Positions 25,804 to 37,798 of a stretch of 64,000 nucleotides of DNA are shown in pieces. The first letter of the stretch is position 1. The number at the start of each line of letters is the position of its first letter. The notes beneath the pieces are model-generated. The model worked only from the letters and a program-made list of their open reading frames with translations, had not been told where the DNA came from and ran no database searches. Where the stretch lies: positions 310,001-374,000 of the forward strand of contig CAMPDV010000004.1 of the NCBI GenBank assembly GCA_946699065.1, written 5' to 3'. The DNA is from Loxodes magnus (Eukaryota > Ciliophora > Karyorelictea > Loxodida > Loxodidae). A program made the translations under genes and the position numbers.

Positions 25804-28152
25804 GTATGCTTTCTATCTAATTTTGCCTTAAGTTACTAAACCTTTACTAAGATATTCAAGAGAGCTTGTGAACTTAAGTTAGGTTTATTATGAAAGATAG
25901 CATGATAAATGCAAAATATTAAGAAAAGTAGAACATACAAGTAAGCAAAGTAATCATTTTATGTGTTTAGCAAGTTATTGCAAAAAGAAACCTTTTATTT
26001 AACTAAAATATACGTTAATCTTTATTCATATATGCATACTCCTTGCAATTCCTTCTAGTTAATCATTATATTTCTGTAATAAATTTATTGTTTCTATTTA
26101 CTTTTCATTTATGATATTTAAACTAACTTAGAGACATTTTAGCTAAATATTTAGAGAAAAATTATTTTCAAATAAATAGAAAATTTAATCAAAGCATTAT
26201 AGAAAATAGCTATATACCAACTAAGTTTTAGCTCTATGAACTTTTATATATTTTCTGTATCTTTCTATTTTCCTTTGTAGAATTATTTGCTTGTCTAGGT
26301 TTTTTGTCTGATATATTATCTTAATTATATTAATATTTTGCCAGCTTATTTTGTTTTTCCTGGGTATAAAAATGAGCCAGCCTAAATCATGAACTCCTAT
26401 TCTCCTTGCCTATATTGTAGGCTAAACAAATACCAAATATTTCTACAAACTGATATATTATAGCTTTAAGAAAGAATTTCTAGTTAATCTCTAATTAATT
26501 TTAGCAATAACTAATTATTGAGGAATAAACTTATTAGCCTCAACTTCTACTATAACTAGTACAGATCATCATATATAATTGAAACTTTTTCTCACTTTTA
26601 ACTCTTTTCTGCTTCTCTATTTTATTAATAATATTCTCTTATTTTACCGCCAATTTAACTAATTTAAAAATGAAAAACTAGCAAAAAGTTATATATTTGT
26701 TGCTTTTCCTTTGTTATAAGCTTTAATTATGATTATATAAGGAATATTTTATGTGTAAGTCCTTTATATTTATTAAAGTTGTTTTGATTTAGCATTAAGC
26801 CTAAGCTAAGTTAAATTAATTTACTTATCCAATTAAATTGAGTATTATATACTTTTAGATGTGAAGATAGCTTCTGCTTACTTTTTCTATTTTATTTACT
26901 TTCTTCTATCAAGTAATTCTCTCTACTGATATAATAAATTATAGCACTTATAACCTCTAATGATAGCTGTGGTTGAACTTAAGTATTTACTTAAATATAA
27001 TAATCTTAGCTAATAGTTACTTAAATAAGATTAAACCCTTACACTCTGTTACTTTAGCTCACCCTATTATACATACTCTATTGTTTATAAGTCTTAAGCA
27101 TTAGTAATTACTAAATCCTTTTTTATAAATATTGTTCTCTTCGATAATTCTTGCATCATATCCCTACTTTACAATAACCTAAAGCCTAGATATTTAAATA
27201 ATAACAATTAGAAAGTTATAATATAAGAATATACTACAGAAAGCATTTAATATGCGTCTAACAGGGAAACTAAGTATAACATATATAGAGTAACAAGCAT
27301 ATAGAAGTATAATAAGGAAGTAGTATAATGTACTATGTAGTAACTATATTCTAAATATGCTAAGGATACTTTAAAAGCTAAATTAGATTTATAGCATTTA
27401 GTCTCTTTTTAATGTAGTTACTTAAAATAACTCAGCAGGGCTAGTTTATTAAAGCATTTCATATATTGTAGAAAGCTTTTAAAGAGTAAGAGATAATAAG
27501 TTTCTTAAGCTTAACTTACTCATTAATTTACTATTATCATTTTCAGTGTCTACTAAGATAATCACACTAAAAGTTCAAAATTTGAACAAAAGATATCTCT
27601 AGACAAAGAAGTTTAAAAGGTGATAAGTATACATAATGGGAATATAGTAAGCAATTGTAAGAAAGTATTGTAGAATAAGAGCATTAATATAAATATAAAG
27701 ATGTAGGTAAACTGAATTGAAAGGATGTTCAAATGCTTTGACTCTCCTATTTAATTCTTTTAATTGATCATATGTCCTATCATTGGATCTTAATACAGAA
27801 CTTTTAGAAACTTCTAGCAGCTTAGAGAGAAAAAAATCTCTAAACAGATCTGTCTCAGTTGCTTACTTTCACTTTTATGGCCGATCGGTTGCGCATTTAA
27901 CAGATGAATGATTCGACAGAAGCTGCAGATTAACGGGTTTATACTGAAAGACATTTGTTCTCACTTATTCTGTCACTGCTGTGCTTTAACACAGGAGTTT
28001 AGAGAAATTCACAGGAGAAAAAGTGTGAGATACTAGCAATTAATGGAGTAAGAAGACGATAAGATAAAGCAGAATAGAGAATAAATTATAAATGAGAATT
28101 TGGATAAAATAAGTGAAGCTTGACTATTACTATTAGTTTATTTTTATTTAAA
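25804..28152. other. Long AT-rich spacer
   Basis: About 2.3 kb between divergently oriented genes. Most of it is very AT-rich with many TTATTA/TAATAA words and no frame with charged-residue bias. The exception is a less AT-rich block at about 27880-28010, listed separately. Confidence 0.45.
27830..28010. other. GC-enriched block, possible ncRNA or short gene
   Basis: This stretch contains GGCCGATCGG and GCTGCAG and is visibly richer in G/C than its surroundings. A small hairpin (TTAGAGA, loop of As, TCTCTAA) sits at its left side. It matches none of the spliceosomal RNAs, SRP RNA or 5S rRNA that I can recall. A short minus-strand frame from an ATG at 27954 is also open. The nature is undecided. 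Confidence 0.25.
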
Positions 28153-31100
28153 ATGGAAGAAGAATTCTACCCTATTTAGTCAAAACTTGGAAGATAAAAG
28201 GAAAAAACTATCTCTAAAATTTAAATACCTGAAAAGGATGTCAAACATATTTCCTAGTTGATAGGATATGAGTATTCCAGGGAAGATGTGAGTGATAACT
28301 TAAATTACAGATGGTTTCTAAACCAAGTTTTGCTTGCAAGTTTGCCGGCACATTGAAGAAGGGAGAGAGATCCTAAAAAGAGGCTTATTTTTTATAATAA
28401 GATAAGTAATGTTAGTACTTTCAAGCATCCTAAAATATACAGATATCGAAGTGCGTTTAATAGCATCGTTATAAAAGATTTGATGAATGAAAAATTTCCT
28501 ACCTGAAAGGTTCTTTATGAAAAGAAGCAAAACAAGAAAATAAAGAGTAAGCAGACTATTAATTTGTTTGAAAAGGAGTTCTTTAAGAAATTCTATGACA
28601 AACCTTGTTAAGTGATTGATTAATAGGAATAGGAAAAGCTTTTCTAGCAGTTAGTGCAGAAGTATGATATACAAATTAACTAGGAATACTCTAAGCATTA
28701 GCAAGAAGAAAACTGTCTAAACAAAGCAGTTGAATGATATAACCAGTTTATGGAAGACAATGTTAGCCAAATTCCTAGCAAACTATTAAATTAGAAAAAA
28801 GTAGTCACGCTTAGTGAAATATTAAGCGTGGCTTTCTCTCTAGATATTGACTTCTAAAATGAAATTCATTTAGTCTGAGTGGCATATTTAGCCTTACTTC
28901 TTCCTTTACCTGCAAACTGGATTATTAATTAAGATAGCAAATATTAGAACATTGAATATAACGTGATAAGTGAATTTCACCCAGCTTTAAGATTTATCTT
29001 ATAGTATTTAGAAAAAGTTAGATACATCAGCTTTTATAACTAGGATCTTTATCAAAACAACCATATTTTGACAATAACAGACGAATTATAGAGGAAGCAA
29101 ACAATAAATTTGCGTGACTACTTAAACAAGCTAGATTTCCATCTTAACTAGAAAGATTTTGCAGTATATAAATAGTGATCTACATAGGAAATAATAAACC
29201 ATGAAAAGAATGATTAGGATGATAAAGGACTTATAGAAAAGAATGAAAAGGATATGCAGGATATTATGCTTCTAGAAGTAGCTTAATAAGCAGGAGTTAA
29301 ATTAGATAGCGAACTAAGTTTCCTTTTTATTGTTCAGCAAGAAATGAAAAAATTTCAAGATAAGGATTAAATGTCGTTTGATGGCTGAGAGTTTCGCTTT
29401 ACAATTGAAGGGTTTAGTTATTGGATAAAGTAAGATTAGAAGAGAGCAAGGTGAAAATTTCCGTTTTTAAAGAAAATAAAGAAAAAAATCTTAAAATACA
29501 GAAGCTAGTTATACGATGTCAAATGGAAAACTCTTAAAGAGATGAGTCCAGTATTTGATAGTATTGATGGAGAATCTCTTTTATAGGTCTGCAAAGAGTC
29601 AAGCATATAACTGTCAACCAACTGGTATTTATAACAGTAAGGACTTCCAAAGAGATACAACATTTAACTTCAAGACTTATAGAAATATTTCGGAAAAATA
29701 GATGATGAATCGCTCTTCAATTTGGTATTCATTAATCCCTATAAGCTTCTTGATATTTAGATAGATAATGGGACATAGTAGAAAATAATAACACCTCCAA
29801 GCTCTAAAGAAGTATCAGAGAGTTCAAGTGTAGACTCTGAATAAGAAGCTTTAAATAAATTTTATAATGCTAAAAATGAAGCAATCAAATATACACAAAA
29901 ATCTTGGTTAGGGAGCAAATAAAAAAGACCAACCAACATATGACAACAACTAGAAGACCTGGGAATCAAACCTGAATAATAAATGAACATCAACTAAAAT
30001 CAGCTCTAAGTATAGAAGAGTAGCAATCTTATTGAAAAAGAGGAATATTTCAGTCTTCCTACTACTAATGTAGTAAGTGATCTGGATTTTGAAAAAAGAA
30101 AAATTATGCAATTTGCTGAAGGAATTGAATAAAATGCACAGCAATTATCTATTTATGCAAAAGTAAATAGTAGATGGGAAAAAAGCAAGAAGGCCATAAA
30201 AAAATTAAATTTGGCAAATCCCACTAAAACAAAAGACCAAAAGGCAAAAGAAAAGCTAAGAAAAATGTTGCTGAAAAGAGAGAATGAATTGAGAATGGAA
30301 AAGTAGGAAAATCAGTTCGCAGAAGAGTTTTTATAAAAAGTGAGAGAAGAAGTAGAAAGTAGAGTATATCAAAAAATGACTAATTTAGCAGTTAATTTCA
30401 CTGAAAGTACTTCTTCATCATCATCATCATCAAATTAAGAGTCCGATAAAGACTAAATAGTAATAGAGTATAAAAAGAACGAAGAATAATAGAACATTTT
30501 AAGAAAGACTCTGAAGAAAAGATCAGAAGGTTTGAAAGTGAGAGGAAAGAAAACTTCCTTTTAAAATGAGCTTGACAAAAGATCAAGCATGAAGAAGAAA
30601 AGCTCAGCTAAAAAAACTTTTATCCAAAACTTGAAAAAAAGAATTTTTAAATAAATAGAAAAGAGTTCTCTTAATGGAGAAGCTCAAGGGTAGCCTGACT
30701 ATTGACAGTTATAAAAATTTATTCAATTTCGTAGAAATTCTGCAAAATTGCAAGATCTGAAAGTATAATTGGGTTAAATCCAAAAGTTTGAATAAGAATA
30801 GTAATAAGATCTTTCATAGTAAGAAGATGAAGATCAATATAATAATTCTCAGAATGTGAATTTAAGCTAAATTCTTTCCCAAAACGAAGAAGCTACCTAA
30901 GAAAACGATTAAAAGCAGGAAGAAAAAAATGTCTTTTCGATTTTTGATTAAATAAAGAAAATCGCTAAGGAAAAAGCGAACTAGAATTTTAATCTCCTAT
31001 AGAAATTTAACAGAGGCTAGAAATAGAAAGAATCAAACAAAGAAGAATGGTTGATAGATTTTGGCTAAAGTCCTAAAGATAAGTATTATGCTAGCAGAAC

Positions 31101-33567
31101 TATGATAATTTGACTTCTGTGTAAAATATTGCCTTTTGAAATAAATGATCATGAAAAGCTTGATATCTATAACCATTTAGATGCGCATGATATTAAATCA
31201 TAGAATTTGCTAATACATTGGATGAAAAAGCATATCAGCAACTAAATTCCTTAAGATTCCCAAATAAAATTCGAACCAATTATAGATGAGATAATAAAAA
31301 TGGATAAAATAATGCATTTGACTGAATCTAACGAGTAAATAAATACCTAGTAGTAAATAAAGAAGCTTCATGAGAAGTACAAAAACTACTCTAAAGTTAA
31401 AAATCAGAGATAGTTTAAACAAACACTTTTACTCAAAAAGCTAGACACTGTTACAAAAGTCCTTCTGTTTATTAACAAACTGTTTGCTATGTTCATGCAT
31501 GATAATTAATATAAGCTTCTCAAAAAAATGATCGATAAGAGATCATCCTAGGCTAAAAAATAGGAAAAAGAAAAAGAAAATGAAAAAGCAGAAGAAAACT
31601 AGGATGTACAAGGGAATAAAGAAGAGATTCCTAATTCCTAATAAGAAGAAGGAAGTAAAAATGAATAAAGCAAGACACCAGAATCCAAATTTTTAAACTT
31701 TATGAAGAAAATTTAATCACAGGGATAAAATAAGTAGAAATAAGAGGATGCAAAAAATAATAATGCTTAAAATCTATAAGATTTTAATGATTTATAAATC
31801 ACTAATAAGAGTAATGAATTTAATATGGAAAATATGCTAAAGAATAAGCTAAAAAACTACAAAAGGCAAAGCATGAATAAGCAAAAGATTGAAGAGACTG
31901 ATTAAAAAGACGAGGAAGATGATTAAGGTAAAAAATAGAATAAATAAGACAAAAATTAAGAAAGTAAAGAAAAAATATAAATCGGATAAAAAGTAAATTT
32001 TCAATTGAGAATGGCAAAACTGTAAAGAATTAATACTGAATTGAATAAAAAATCTAAAGATATCGAAAGTTAATAAGTTTAAAAAGACATTAAATAGCAA
32101 AGATCATAGAGCTTAAATTAAAAAAACTAGAAAGAAATTAAAAAAGTGGCTCATATGATGCTTAACAATAACTTTATTGAAATTGATGAACAGACTGAGC
32201 AAGAGAAAAATGGTAAAGGCATTAAAAAGAAGAACAAAAGCAATTAATTTAATTAGGATGTAGATAACAGTTAAAATCTATAAGATTCAAATAATCTTGA
32301 GAATGAATAAAATCTTAATCAGTTAAAAGCTATAACTTAGCTTATGATACAATAGAATTAAGATTAAGATATATCACAAGAATAAGCAGAGAAGGAAAAC
32401 TAATTTTCTGAGGATGATTCAACATTATAGTACTTTACAGCAAGAAACAATCCCCAGGTTTCGATATAATAATTATAGACTCTGGATTTATTTACAAAAA
32501 CCTAGGGTAGAAACTTAGACTTATAAAATTACTGATAAACTTTTGATAAAAAATTGAAATAGAATAGTGCATTTTAAAACTATATTTAATAAAGAAATCT
32601 AAAGAAAAATGTCTTAAACTTAGACTTCAATCAAAATTTTTGGGGAAGTAGTCATAGAAGGTATAACTCAATGACAGCGAGAGAAAGTACGAGAAATGGG
32701 ATGAAGTTTTCAGATATAGCTTTTAACCATAACGATAAACATGCAGATAAGAATTCTTCTTTGTACAGTATGTAACTTCAAAAGAACTACTATAAACACT
32801 ATCTAAACCTACTAGGAAAACCTTCTTAAATAAGTGCTGAATAAATTTAGCTGAAAGAGGGAATTTTTCCTTCTTACATATACAAAATGGGAGCAAAATT
32901 AAATTTAAATTTGACTAGAAAGCAAACAAACAAGAACTTTATGTTTTTATGGATAGCTTACTTAATGCTAGTAACTCCTTTACCCCCTTTATTTACCAAA
33001 AATAATCCTTTCATTGAAGATAATTTCTAAGCTTTTGTTAAAATTTGTAAACTCAAGAGACATCCTGGCTTTGTTTACTTCTTCAAAGCTATTAAAAGTT
33101 ATGATTAATTAGATCTTGAAAAATTTAATGAGGGACAAAAGGAACTCATCATAGCCTAGAATTCTTGGGCTCCATTTTATAATGTAGATCGTTAAGTTTA
33201 CTGGTTTAATTTTTATACTCAAAAAGTCCAAAAGCATAAGCCTGAAGTTATATGGGAATATCAACTTAAAAACTTAATTAAAACAGAAAGAGTTCAACCT
33301 TTTAAATATTCGAATCAGAAATGCCATTCAGGCTAATGTACTCCTTTTTAAGTTCGTAAAGTGAATCAGAATATCCAACATGATGTCATTTTACTAAAAC
33401 AAATTTTAAACAAAAGCTAGACTGACGTTAGTTACGATAAAAATGACAATTTTAGACAATTAGTAAGTCAAGGAAAAACAATGCTTAGTCCCCGTCAAGC
33501 AAGTATTATAAAACCAAAGAAGTTAAAGGTACAGTCCTCTAATTCGAGCCAATATTCAGCGTTCTGA
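28153..33567 (+). CDS. Very large charged protein with N-terminal CEP164-like WW domain, 1,804 aa
   Basis: One frame of 5,415 nt from MEEEFYPIQSKLGRQ to a TGA. Residues about 64-95 form a WW domain: LPAHWRR, then the RLIFYNKIS tyrosine/asparagine strand and STFKHP. The first Trp (residue 68) is TGA-coded, and the second Trp position is Phe. As in CEP164, a short acidic and helical segment precedes the domain, so a basal-body or ciliary role is a reasonable inference. The rest is Lys/Glu/Gln-rich, with coiled-coil regions, a run of six TCA serine codons near 30416, and a better-ordered C-terminal part (LWIAYLMLVTPLPPLF). Eleven of 25 Trp are TGA, but the last five, spread over the final kilobase, are all TGG. 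Gln is mostly TAA/TAG. Confidence 0.88.
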
Positions 33568-33816
33568 TATATATATTAAATTATTAAAATCATCTCCATC
33601 ATTTCTCATTTTAAAGCTCAAACATAATCTTTCCCATATTTTACTTTAACTATTAATACCGAGAAATGAACTTTTATAGTATTAGGAAAGGAAAGCCAAA
33701 TAATACGATATATTTTATTAGATATAATTTGAAAACTGTTTAGCTGATTTGAGTACTTGGGTATTTTTATACAATAAATAGTTATTTATAAAATTATTTA
33801 GACAAACAATTTATAC

Positions 33817-34698
33817 TCAACCTTTTTCTTCCTTCAATTCTTCTTCCTTATTGAGTTCTTCTTGATTCTGATATCTTTATGACTCTTAAGTAATCTAACT
33901 ATCGTTGAATTTTTTCCCTCTTTTCGTAGTTTTGCTCAATAGATATGAAGTATATGAGAGTCTGTTGTTTTTGCATATATCAAATACGCTCATGCCTTAG
34001 GAATTTTTAATATCTAGGCTGCTTCCTCTTTTCTTTAAGAATTTAATTACCTCAAACTGGCTACTAATAACACTAAACATCATTGGAGTTCATCCAAACT
34101 CGTCTTACACATCAATGTTTGCATTTTTTTTTATTAAATATTTAATGATTTCGATATATCCTCTATGAGCACATATGTGTAATATTGTAGTTCCTTTTGG
34201 ATCTATTTGCAAAGGATCGTTTACATCTAAAACTTGATTCTCAATATAGAACTTAATCATCTCCATATTTCCTCTTATTGCAGCTTCCGTTATTTCATCT
34301 AACTCATAACTCTTTTTTTGCTTCTTTTATTGCATCATTAATTTAAGTTTAAGCTCCTAGATTCTTTCATTCTAATATTGGGTATCTACTTTAATCTTAG
34401 GGCTTATTGACTCCTTTATACTTCCATTTTAAATATTTGATCCTACATCTGTATTTAGTTAATCATTTTCTGAGCATCAATTCCTACAGCAAATGAGTTT
34501 TAAATAATCTCAAGTATTGCCGCTGGTTTATCAGTTTTGCAACTTTTTTCTTGGGAGTATGAATTCTTAATTCTACTTAAGACTAAAGCTTTTTTCCTTT
34601 TCGCTTTGAATGACAGAACTAGTGGTAGATTATTTAAAGCTAAGCTGAGTGCTGATATTATCCAATTAATTATTATGTGTAATTTCTTATTTCTTCAT
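33817..34698 (-). CDS. Ankyrin-repeat protein, 293 aa
   Basis: After a variable N-terminus with a Cys-rich patch (LICCRNWCSEND, both Trp-type TGAs read as Trp) and a Lys/Gln helix, three to four ankyrin repeats follow. These are DEITEAAIRGNMEMIKFYI, then GTTILHICAHRGYIEIIKYL, then EFGWTPMMFSVISSQFEVI, then GMSVFDICKNNRLSYTSYLL. The C-terminal tail is acidic and Gln-rich and ends EELKEEKG before TGA. It is likely a cytosolic adaptor with unknown partner. Its end lies 250 nt from the stop of the convergent WW-domain gene. Confidence 0.8.
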
Positions 34699-35598
34699 TT
34701 TTATTAATAACCTTTATTTATCAACTCTACTCCCTTACTCCCCAAATACTCTTCTCTTGCTATTTATATAGACAAGCTTTACTTTTAGACCCTTTCTATT
34801 TACTTCAAATAAGATTTAAGTTTAAAAGCTTTTCCCTTTTTAACTAGTAGTACTGTGTTGCTAGAAAACGTTCTAGTTTAATATGTAAGATGGAGTTTCT
34901 TAGTCAAAAAGCAGATAATATAATAGTCAAGACAGATATAACTACTATGTTGTTTCCTTATATTCCTTTTATTTTCCTTTTTTACCAGCAGTCTTTAATA
35001 AAAAGATTTGACAAATAAGCTTCAAGCTTGAAAAAGCTGAGTAATCAAGATGAAACATATAAATTGACTAATAAAACTACTATATTTCATACCTTTGACT
35101 GCACACTTTACTAGATGCACCCTTGTTTAGATAGTTAAAGAAGTGTCAGATTAGAAGCTAATAACGAAGAATAGAATTAAAAATGATTCTGTACTTAAAT
35201 AAAGTATAAGCAGTGCTAAATTATAAAGTAAGCATATGATATAAATAAAAAGACATATATATAGTCTATGATACACTATTAATATAAAAGACTGCTTCTT
35301 CATCTCATATTTAATCTTTAATACTTACCTTCTTCTAGTAATTTTAGCTTCTCTTTCTATAAAATATAATAAGATTTAGCAGGTAATGCTTCTTATTTTT
35401 CTACTATTAAGATTACTATTTTAAGGTAAGGTACATTAGATAAAATACCGCCTGTTTAATTTCCAATCGTGCTTTTAAATATGGAATGACAAATTTAAGA
35501 CTATAAAATAAAAAATAAGCTTAAAGGAAGGTTTCTCTTCCCACTTTACATACAAACTGATAATTTCTCTATTTATCATCAAGATTTGCTTTACATAT
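34699..35598. other. AT-rich spacer
   Basis: 900 nt between two minus-strand genes. No supported reading frame. It should contain the promoter of the ankyrin gene. Confidence 0.4.
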
Positions 35599-37323
35599 TC
35601 AACTAACCTATTTTAATACTATTGCTTTATCAGTATAAAGATGAAAGATATTTAGAATAGTTGATAATTAAAGTGAAAGAGAAAAACTTGAAAGGGAAAT
35701 TTAGAGAAATTTATTAAATGGTTAATGAGATGAAAGAAGTGATAAATACCTCTTGGAAACAAGCCATTGAAGAATAACTACAGCTGTGCTAATATCTCTT
35801 GAAGTTTGAACTTAAGTTTTCTTATTTGAGAACTTCTACCAGTTTAGTCCTTAAAATTTAATTCTAGTAAATTAGAATTTCTCAGTAGGAATTTTTTCCT
35901 AAATATCCATATTTTCCGTACATTTTTAGACATCTATTTAAATCGAACGAAGCTTCTTCTTTTGCTGGAATAAACTAACAGGCCGATCTTCTGGTATGGT
36001 GGTTATTTGTTATTAAGATGCTTTGGAAAAATTTAAAGATTTATTTTAAGTAAAACTTGGAATTCTCTAAGCTCTTTCGTTATTTATGTTCTATCTTTTA
36101 ATTATCTCTAATTAAATCTTTTTAAATTTAGGTGTAGACTAACTAAAATTACCCAGTGACTGAGTAGTTAACTCAACTCTTTGCTAAGTTTAGCTTTTAA
36201 ACAGCTTTTGCTCAATTTTAGGTTTCTCAATTTACAAAGAAAGCTTATTTCTATTCTTTTCTTTCTGCCTTCTACCAGATTTGGAGAAACTTGATTTTTA
36301 TGCTTTAGTTTTAGTTAAATGTCCAGCTTTTTCTTAGAATTTTTTAAATATTTTTTTCTATTTTTCCCAATAATCTTACTAGAACGTATTCTAACTGAAA
36401 GATTCTGAATCGCTGAATGCCTACACTAAGGGTTCATCAAAGAAATTATTGGATGTTTCTTAATTTGCTAAACAAACTAAATTTTTAGGATTCTCGCTAA
36501 TAAACTAAACACTTTTACTTTTTTTATAGCTTTCGGATAAAATAGGCTATGCCTTTTTAAGGATTTCATTGAAGTTATAATTGTTTTGGAACTTAAAATT
36601 TAAATTAGGACTAACTGAGTCAGTGATTGAGAACTAACCAGTTATTTCTTGCTTTATTTCCTCTTCGATTGAGTTTTCAAACAAAGGAGATTCATTAAAA
36701 TGTTAAGAACCCTCGTGATTTACTAAAGTAACCAACTAAGACTATTCTCCCTTAGAGTCACTTTACTTCTTACACTTAAGCTTTTTTTCTTCAGTCACTA
36801 TTTAATAATTTTAAGGTATAAGCATAGCTCTTTAGAAATAAAAGAAGTAGAGCAACTTCTTTCTTAGAATTAACTTATGTAAAACTAAAAAGGCTTCTCT
36901 AGTTGTTAATTAAACTGTAATCCTTGCTTGGTTTAATTCTTAGGAGATTTTGCTTTCTTTAACTCAAGAGTTATGAAACTGCCGATTCTGTTAAGCAGTT
37001 TTGTAACTATTGCTTTAAGATTAATTAATGATAGATATAGCTTCTTCAGTAGTTGTATATATCTCTCCATCACTCAACTCCTCCAAAACTATTTACCTTC
37101 TCCTTCTCTTTTTAAATTACATCTGAACATTTCCATCCGAGATGCTCCTTTAGTTAAAAGCTTTAACTTTAGATTTAGATCCGATATTCTGATCTTATTA
37201 TCGATCTGCTCCTTTATCACTAGGTTGTAACTTCAAATTACTGGGTACATAGCTAAGCTAATCAAGCTATTAAGGTTATTATCGTGTCTTTAGGCTTTGC
37301 AGTATCTCTTTTTTAATATCCAT
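35599..37323 (-). CDS. Unknown Lys/Gln/Ser-rich protein, 574 aa
   Basis: One open frame, MDIKKEILQSLKTRQQPQQL through a highly basic patch (QFKKRRRRQIVLEELSDGE, a possible nuclear signal), an acidic and Ser-rich middle, and a Lys-rich second half. No domain or membrane segment is recognised except a short hydrophobic stretch, FLVLHKLILRKKLLYFFYF. The C-terminal 70 residues before the TGA are Ser/Leu-rich and less protein-like. They could be 3' untranslated sequence read through if a short intron or an earlier end was missed. Late Trp codons are TGG. Confidence 0.6.
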
Positions 37324-37798
37324 TTGACGAAGTAATAAATTTTAGCGTATAAAGTATATTATAGATATCAAATAAAAATTAAGTATTTGAAAGTATAAAA
37401 ACGAGGCTTATTCTTAAAATCGGATAAGGAACTGATAAACACTAAAACTATCTTGAAGCTATTTACACTAAAAAAGTTAGGACATCAATATCATTTAATT
37501 ACTCTAAGTTAATTCATTCTTTATATTAGATAACGCTAGATCAGAGGTTTAGTATAGGAGGATATAAAGTATAAGATTAATATCTGCTACTTTATATTAA
37601 ATATTATTTTAGGTAAGCAAGCATAATGTCGGATTAATGAAGTGCATTATTTTAGAACTTAAGACTTCAAAAACCAGTTAATGATTATTTCCATAAAGCT
37701 AATAAAACTAGTGTCAAATAGACTGTATGGGAGATGACTTAATATATATGTAAGGATATTTAGTTAATAGATAAATCATATTAATTAATCATAATATT
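37324..37798. other. AT-rich spacer
   Basis: 475 nt without a supported gene, between the stop of the ankyrin-kinase gene and the start of the next minus-strand gene. Confidence 0.45.

Noticed and set aside
30416-30433. TCA repeat as a microsatellite
   Set aside because: It lies in frame inside the WW-domain gene and encodes a run of serines.
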